A stretch of 12,500 bases of DNA, from contig CM018915.1 of the NCBI GenBank assembly GCA_009663005.1, forward strand, positions 12,442,706 through 12,455,205, written 5' to 3'. The DNA is from Actinidia chinensis. Its lineage: Eukaryota > Streptophyta > Magnoliopsida > Ericales > Actinidiaceae. Within the stretch, counting starts at the first letter, position 1, and the number at the start of each line of letters is the position of its first letter. Position numbers and translations under genes: made by a program. This document shows, one piece after another, positions 8,115 through 12,500 of the stretch. The notes under the pieces are model-generated. The model saw nothing but the letters and a program-made list of their open reading frames with translations, was not told the DNA's origin and ran no database searches.

Positions 8115-8228
8115 ATAGTGCACAAATTTGAAAGTCTCGAGGCGTTATTAATATACATTGCCTTGATGAGGATAGTGCACAAATTTGAAAGCCTCGAGGC
8201 ATTATTAATATACATTGACATTGATGCT
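8115..8228 (+). repeat. Tandem duplication, 57-bp unit, two copies
   Basis: ATAGTGCACAAATTTGAAAG at 8115 recurs at 8172. Both copies continue with (T/C)CTCGAGGC(G/A)TTATTAATATACATTG and a TTGATG end. The copies differ at only a few positions, which suggests a duplication younger than the surrounding decay. Confidence 0.85.
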
Positions 8229-9244
8229 AGCCTCAACTATGTCTTTCAAAACATTGCATAGTATGTGGTATTGTTTCTCAAAAAAATTGTAAAATAGAAA
8301 TCGAGAAATCTATATATTTTATATTAGAGTACGAGAATTTATTTGATAACTGTTTTGAAATTTATTATTTTATGCCCCCCTTTTTTTTTTATTAAACAAG
8401 GCTATGTATAGTTTTTGGAACAACTCTAAAGGAGAAGAAGATAACCCTTGAATTTAAAAAAAAAAAAAACATAAAAGAAATCATAAAATGAAGCCTTTGA
8501 AAAATGGTCAGAAGTACCCTTCTTATTTCTGGTAATGGAATTGCCCCTATGTAATTGTACACTAAAACATAGCCCAACTTCCCTATGCCGCTATGTACCC
8601 TCCATGTCAAGAGTCTTTGGATCCAATTTTGAAATATGCATACAAGTCCCTCTTAACGTAAAGATTATACCACCAACTCTATCATTTTTTATGGTAGTTT
8701 CCTCATTGGAAAAAACATTTTTTTGTTATGATAAGGTCTAATACAAGTGTTTCTTTTTTCCTATTCAGTATACCATTGATTGATGGAAAAAACATTTTTT
8801 TATTTATTTATGTGAGGTCTTATTAGGCCTACACCTGCTAGATGAGAAATTACGATTAGTTTTCTTATTTAATGATCAGACCCACTGATTAATAAAATAA
8901 TTATTTTTTTTTGTTGTGATAAGGTCTCATCAAGTATTTTATGATAAACCCAAAATTCTATTGTTTTTTTTATAGACTGAAGTAAAGTTGCTATAGATAA
9001 ACAAAGTAACCAAGAGCATACTAATGATGACCGAAACTGTATATCTTTTAAAATCCTGTATTGCCCGTGCCAATGGGCACTACGCAAAAAAAACAAAAAA
9101 AAATTCTTTTTCAAACCAATTTGATGATTCTTTAAATAAAAATAAAATAAAATAAAAACAATAAAAATTAAAGTAGCTTTCAGTAACTTTCTCAAAAAAC
9201 GAACTAAATTTAAATTAACTACTCTAATCGAAACTAAACATAAA
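8229..9244. other. AT-rich intergenic stretch with degenerate local repeats, no gene
   Basis: No coding signal is visible. A loose repeat occurs three times: GGAAAAAACATTTTTTTG (about 8709), GGAAAAAACATTTTTTTA (about 8785) and TTATTTTTTTTTGTTGTGAT (about 8902). Each is followed within 40 bases by a GAGGTCT or AAGGTCT box. The spacing is uneven (about 75 and 115 bp), so this is a decayed repeat rather than a clean array. A small hairpin sequence, TGCCCGTGCCAATGGGCA, lies near 9062. Long homopolymer T and A runs occur at 8387, 8455 and 9090. Confidence 0.5.
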
Positions 9245-9354
9245 GAGCTGTTTGTTCTCACCCCCTCAATGTGACTTGACTTTTTTTTGACTTTTATTAC
9301 TTTTACCCTCAATCTTTTCTCAAACTACATTTTGCCATTCAATCATTTTTTTCC

Positions 9355-9577
9355 TTTTTTATACCTATTATTTTTTTTAAATCCCCTTGATTCTTTTTTT
9401 TTTTTACTTCACGTCCGAATTTTTTATAAAAAAATTATGATAAAATTTATAACCTCTTTATTTTTTCTTTGAATACCCCTTCATTCTTGTGTGTTTCTTT
9501 TTACTTCACTTCTAAATTTTTATATAAAAAAATTATGATAAAATTTTATAATATTTTTTACTCCCACTTTATATGTT
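9355..9577 (+). repeat. Left inner arm of the palindrome, two tandem sub-repeats
   Basis: Two sub-repeats of about 97 bp are seen. ACTTCACGTCCGAATTTTTT begins at 9406 and ACTTCACTTCTAAATTTTTA at 9503. Both are followed by ATAAAAAAATTATGATAAAA and a TTTATAA block. The arm ends at the ACTCCCAC box that pairs with the right arm. Confidence 0.75.
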
Positions 9578-9839
9578 TTTTATATTAAAAAATGATATGG
9601 GATCAAAGTTTAATATTTTTTTGTAAAAATTTCGAGGGTTTGATAGTTAATGTTATTATTTATTATTTATACTATTTTGAAATTCAAATAATGTATTTTT
9701 TAATAATAGTTTGATTTATTATAAAAATACATAAGAAAAAAAATAATTTTTAAAAACGTATCAATATAGTATAAATTTAACATTACATAAAATATAAATT
9801 TTAATCAGTATTTCCTCCTCCAAAAAAAATTATATATAT

Positions 9840-10190
9840 TTTGTTCTAATATAAAAATTTCAGAAGTGAAGTAAAAAAAAATAAAAAATCAAGGTATTAC
9901 AAAAAAAGACTCAAATAACAATACATATAACTATCAACCCACCGAAATTTAAAAAATCTAAGGTGGGAGTAAAAAAAATTATAAAATTTTTAATCATAAT
10001 TTTTTTATGTAAAATTTAAAAGTGAAAGTACAAAGAAAAATACAAGATAAGGGGTATTAAAAAAAATAAAGGAGTTATAAAATTTTATATATTAAAATTA
10101 TATAAAAATTCAAAAGTTAAAGTAAAAATAAATAAAAATACATGGGTATTAAAAAAAATATAAAAGGGTTGCATGTGAAAAGTGATGGGA
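9840..10190 (-). repeat. Right inner arm of the palindrome, with an additional sub-repeat
   Basis: This stretch holds the same sub-repeat in reverse orientation at about 9866 (GAAGTGAAGTAAAAAAAA), 10021 (AGTGAAAGTACAAAG) and 10111 (AAGTTAAAGTAAAAAT). Each is followed by a run ending in GGTATTA. The copies at 10021 and 10111 pair with the two left-arm copies. The copy at 9866 lies inside and has no clear partner on the left, so the arms grew unequally. Confidence 0.65.
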
Positions 10191-10312
10191 GAAGAGAGAG
10201 TGAGAAAGAGAGTTAGTATGGAGAGAGGAAAGTGAAAACGTAAATGGGAGGATGAGAGAGAAGTGTTTGTGAAAGTGAGTTTATGGGCGAGAAAAAGAAA
10301 CAATAATTTAGC

Positions 10313-10435
10313 TTGAAATCTGAGCCGTTTGGATCAACTCAAAGAATTGAGTCTTCATAAGATAGCGAGAGAGTAATTTTGAAATTAAAACTAAATCTTG
10401 ATTTCTAATATTAGATGATTGGTGATAAGTGATAG
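10313..10435. other. Unique spacer between the palindrome and the tandem array
   Basis: A short AT-rich sequence begins AGCTTGAAATCTGAGCCGTTTGG. It is not repeated elsewhere in the window, and I see no function in it. Confidence 0.5.
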
Positions 10436-11815
10436 TCAAGTGTGTTTCAATTAAAAATTTATGAGATTCTAAAGTATTAATTGTTATTAACTCCAAAAAG
10501 GACCCAAAAGGGGGACAACAAATCACATATCCTGCTCTCTCTCTGTTCAAAAATCAGACCAATGTTTTGAAAACCGGACCGGTGAGCGAACCAAAAAAAA
10601 ATAAACCGGGGCTACGGTCCACCGTTTCAAACCGTAGGGTCAACGTATTGAAACAGGCTTTATCGAAACAGCCCCTGACGTCATAAATTATGTTATAATA
10701 TAAATAAAACCAAAATAATTATTGATTTGGGGTCGTAACTTCTAATAATTAAACTTGTGGTTCAAAGTGTTGTTGGTTCAAATTAAAATATTTGAGTTAA
10801 GTATAATTTTGTTATTAACTCCCAAAGGACCCAAAAGACACCAACTCCCTATCTCTCTCTCTCATTGTGTTCACAAACTCAAACCAAGTTTTGAAACCCA
10901 AAACCGCGTAGCGAATAGGAAAAAATGACCGGGTACACGGGTCACCGGTTAAAAACCGGTCGAGTCAATCGTTATTGAACCGCTATCGAACCGTGAACGT
11001 CTTAAATATTTATAATATATAATAAATAAAAAAACAATTATGATTTGGGGGCTAATTAGAATAATTTAAAAACTTGTGAATCAAGTATGTGTTTCAATTA
11101 AAAAATATGAGTCTAAAAAAACAATGTTACCAAAAATGTAATTTTGTTTATTAACTCCCAAGGACCCAAAAGACACAAATCACATCTCTCTCTCTCTCCT
11201 GTTCAAAAATTTCATGACCAATGTTTGAAAACCGTAACCGGTGGAGCGAACCAAAAAAATACCCGGGGCAACGTCACCGGTTCAACCGTCGGTCCACCCG
11301 TTATTGAACCCGCTAGTCAACCGTGACGTCATAATTATTTTATAATATATATAACTAAAATAATTATGATTTGGGGTCTAATTAATAATAATTTAACTTG
11401 TGAGTCAATTGGTTTCATTAAATATGAGGTCTAAAGTATAATTTTGTTATTAACTCCAAAGGACCTAACAAAAGACACAAATCACCTCTCTCTCTCTCTC
11501 ATTGTGTTCAAAAACCTTCAAACCAATGTTTTGAAACCCAAAACCGTGAGCGAATAGGAAAATGACCGGTTCCCGGGTCCCACCGTTCAAACCGTCGAGT
11601 CAAGCGTTATTGACCGCTATCGACCGTGCCTCATAAATTATTTATAATATAATATAATAAAAAACAATTATGATTTGGGGTCTAATTATAATAATTTAAA
11701 CTTGTGAATCAAGTGTGTTTCAATTAATTAATGAGGTCCTCACATGTAATTTTTTATTAACTCCCAAAAGGACCCAAAAGACACAAATCACCTCTCTTTC
11801 TCTCTCTCTCCATTC
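10436..11815 (+). repeat. Tandem array of a 300-335 bp unit, four full copies and part of a fifth
   Basis: Anchors recur at regular steps. GTTATTAACTCC (or a close variant) starts near 10483, 10811, 11146, 11446 and 11754, and GATTTGGGG starts at 10724, 11042, 11368 and 11672. Each unit holds GGACCCAAAAGACACAAATC, a CT microsatellite, CAATGTTTTGAAA, an AACCGG-rich part, an ACCGTGACGTC-type box, an AT-rich part, and GATTTGGGGTCTAATTA. Units 1 and 3 share TGTTCAAAAAT, GACCAATG and GCGAACCAAAA. Units 2 and 4 share ATTGTGTTCA, GAAACCCAAAACCG and GCGAATAGGAAAA. The array is therefore a dimeric A-B-A-B repeat. The fifth unit breaks off just after its CT run, at the start of the next array. Confidence 0.93.
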
Positions 11816-11819
11816 AAAA

Positions 11820-12500
11820 CTTCAGACTCTTAGTCTCAGACGAGATCTCAGAGCTCTCACGTCTCTCTCTCTCCCTGCGATTCAACACCTCTCTCTCTAG
11901 GTCCTCTCTCAGCCCTCGCCGCCGGCCACCACCACCGGAGACCGAGCCACCACACCATGGATCACTCCACCCCTCTCCTCAACTCCTCTCCTTTCCTCGA
12001 GTCCATCAACCGTTGCAACGAATCACCACCACCAGCACGGGAATCCACCGACTCCCCACCTCGGCAACCGAATCCACCCCTCTCCTCACCTCTTCTCCTC
12101 TTTATTCACCTCGGCACCGAATCCCATCCCTCTCAACTCTTCTTCTCTCTCCCGAGTCAAACCGGCCGGTTCTCACAAACCCGTTCTGGTCGACGGTTTT
12201 CGCGTTGAACCCCGATTGTGTCGGTTGAGTTCGGTTTAATATACTCCCGGTTTAAAAGGGTGACCAGACCGTTTTCTTCTTTCTCCGGCCCGATCGATGT
12301 TCAACCACCGTGTTGAACCGGCCGGTTCGGTCCAAGGTCCAAAACAATTGCTTCAGACTCTCAGTCCTCAGACTGAGATCCAGAGCATTCACGTCTCTCT
12401 CTCTCGCGATTCACTCCTCTCTCCCGCTCGGTGCTCTCTTAGCTCGCGCCGGCACCGAATCCCACCACGCACCATGGGATCACTCCACCCCTCTCTCACT
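11820..12500 (+). repeat. Second tandem repeat, 531-bp period, one full and one partial copy
   Basis: CTTCAGACTC at 11820 recurs at 12351, and the copies stay alignable to the window end. Shared blocks are CAGACGAGATC or CAGACTGAGATC, CACGTCTCTCTCTCTC, GCGATTCA, and CACCATGG(G)ATCACTCCACCC (11953 and 12471). The unit is GC- and CT-rich, unlike the AT-rich DNA to its left. The full copy also contains AACCGGCCGGTT palindromes at 12160-12171 and 12315-12328, related in style to the AACCGG boxes of the first array. The repeat probably continues past the window. Confidence 0.85.

Larger units (their letters stand above)
9245..10312. mobile_element. Large AT-rich palindromic (foldback or MITE-type) element
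   Basis: The right half is an imperfect reverse complement of the left half. Clear pairs are ACTCCCAC (9571) with GTGGGAGT (9963); AAATTTTTATATAAAAAAAT with ATTTTTTTATGTAAAATTT; TTGAATACCCCT with GGGGTATTAAA; and, inside, TTTCGAGGGTTTGATAGTTA (about 9630) with TAACTATCAACCCACCGAAA (about 9929). The outer ends, GAGCTGTTTGTTCTCACCCC (left) and GGGCGAGAAAAAGAAACA with AGCTT (right), also pair loosely. The centre of symmetry is near 9770. There is no coding sequence and no clear target duplication. The class (MITE, foldback, or MULE derivative) is inferred from structure only, and the ends are approximate. Confidence 0.65.

Noticed and set aside
8869..9312. 147-codon minus-strand frame, the longest open frame in the window
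   Set aside because: The product is mostly Lys, Ile, Leu and Phe from homopolymer A/T runs in AT-rich DNA, with no recognisable domain. Chance is the better explanation.
10085..10303. 72-codon minus-strand frame rich in Phe and Leu
   Set aside because: It lies in the palindrome arm and its purine-rich flank; composition alone explains it.
11957..12208. 83-codon plus-strand frame starting in a CACCATGG context
   Set aside because: It lies in a tandem repeat, is low-complexity Ser/Pro/Leu from CT-rich DNA, and the next copy has a frame-shifting base right after the ATG. Not called as a gene.
1..12500. tRNA, rRNA, CRISPR array or a host protein-coding gene
   Set aside because: I looked on both strands and saw no tRNA-like fold with conserved boxes, no rRNA-like sequence, no spaced direct repeats of CRISPR type, and no host gene with exon structure.

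Overview
The window is plant nuclear DNA and contains no intact gene. The evidence is two decayed Ty3/gypsy LTR retrotransposons of the plant Tat type, a plant-style U-rich mini-intron, and long AT-rich intergenic DNA with foldback and tandem repeats. No open frame exceeds about 150 codons. The species cannot be named from the sequence; it is most likely an angiosperm.

Layout: (1) 1-3379, minus strand: element A, a retrotransposon running right to left. It has a short LTR (about 3122-3379), a primer binding site (3101-3118), gag (3010 to about 1340), protease (about 1340-980) and reverse transcriptase (about 750 to 1, cut by the window edge). (2) 3380 to about 7090: element B, a second retrotransposon of the same lineage but on the plus strand. 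It starts abruptly at the RT/RNase H boundary and continues through a degenerate first RNase H, a second archaeal-type RNase H and an integrase ending at 5564. A spacer with two short tandem arrays follows, then an extra gene in antisense (6149-7090) with a small intron. The simplest reading is that A inserted into the pol gene of B, so the two meet head to head at about 3379. (3) 7127-9244: AT-rich intergenic DNA with small repeats and traces of old non-autonomous elements. (4) 9245-10312: an AT-rich, 1.07 kb imperfect palindrome with arms built from sub-repeats of about 95 bp, probably a foldback or MITE-type element. (5) 10436-11815: a tandem array of a unit of about 300-335 bp, rich in AACCGG motifs and CT runs, with alternating A-B-A-B subtypes. 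(6) 11820-12500: a second tandem repeat with a period of 531 bp, joined directly to the first array and running off the window.

Both elements are dead. Frames are broken by many indels, and several stops are TGG-to-TAG/TGA or CAG/CAA-to-TAG/TAA changes, as expected from cytosine deamination in silenced DNA. Some catalytic residues are lost. The most notable structures are the antisense extra gene with its intron, the head-to-head nesting, the large foldback, and the dimeric higher-order array passing into a second array. I found no host gene, tRNA, rRNA or CRISPR array.
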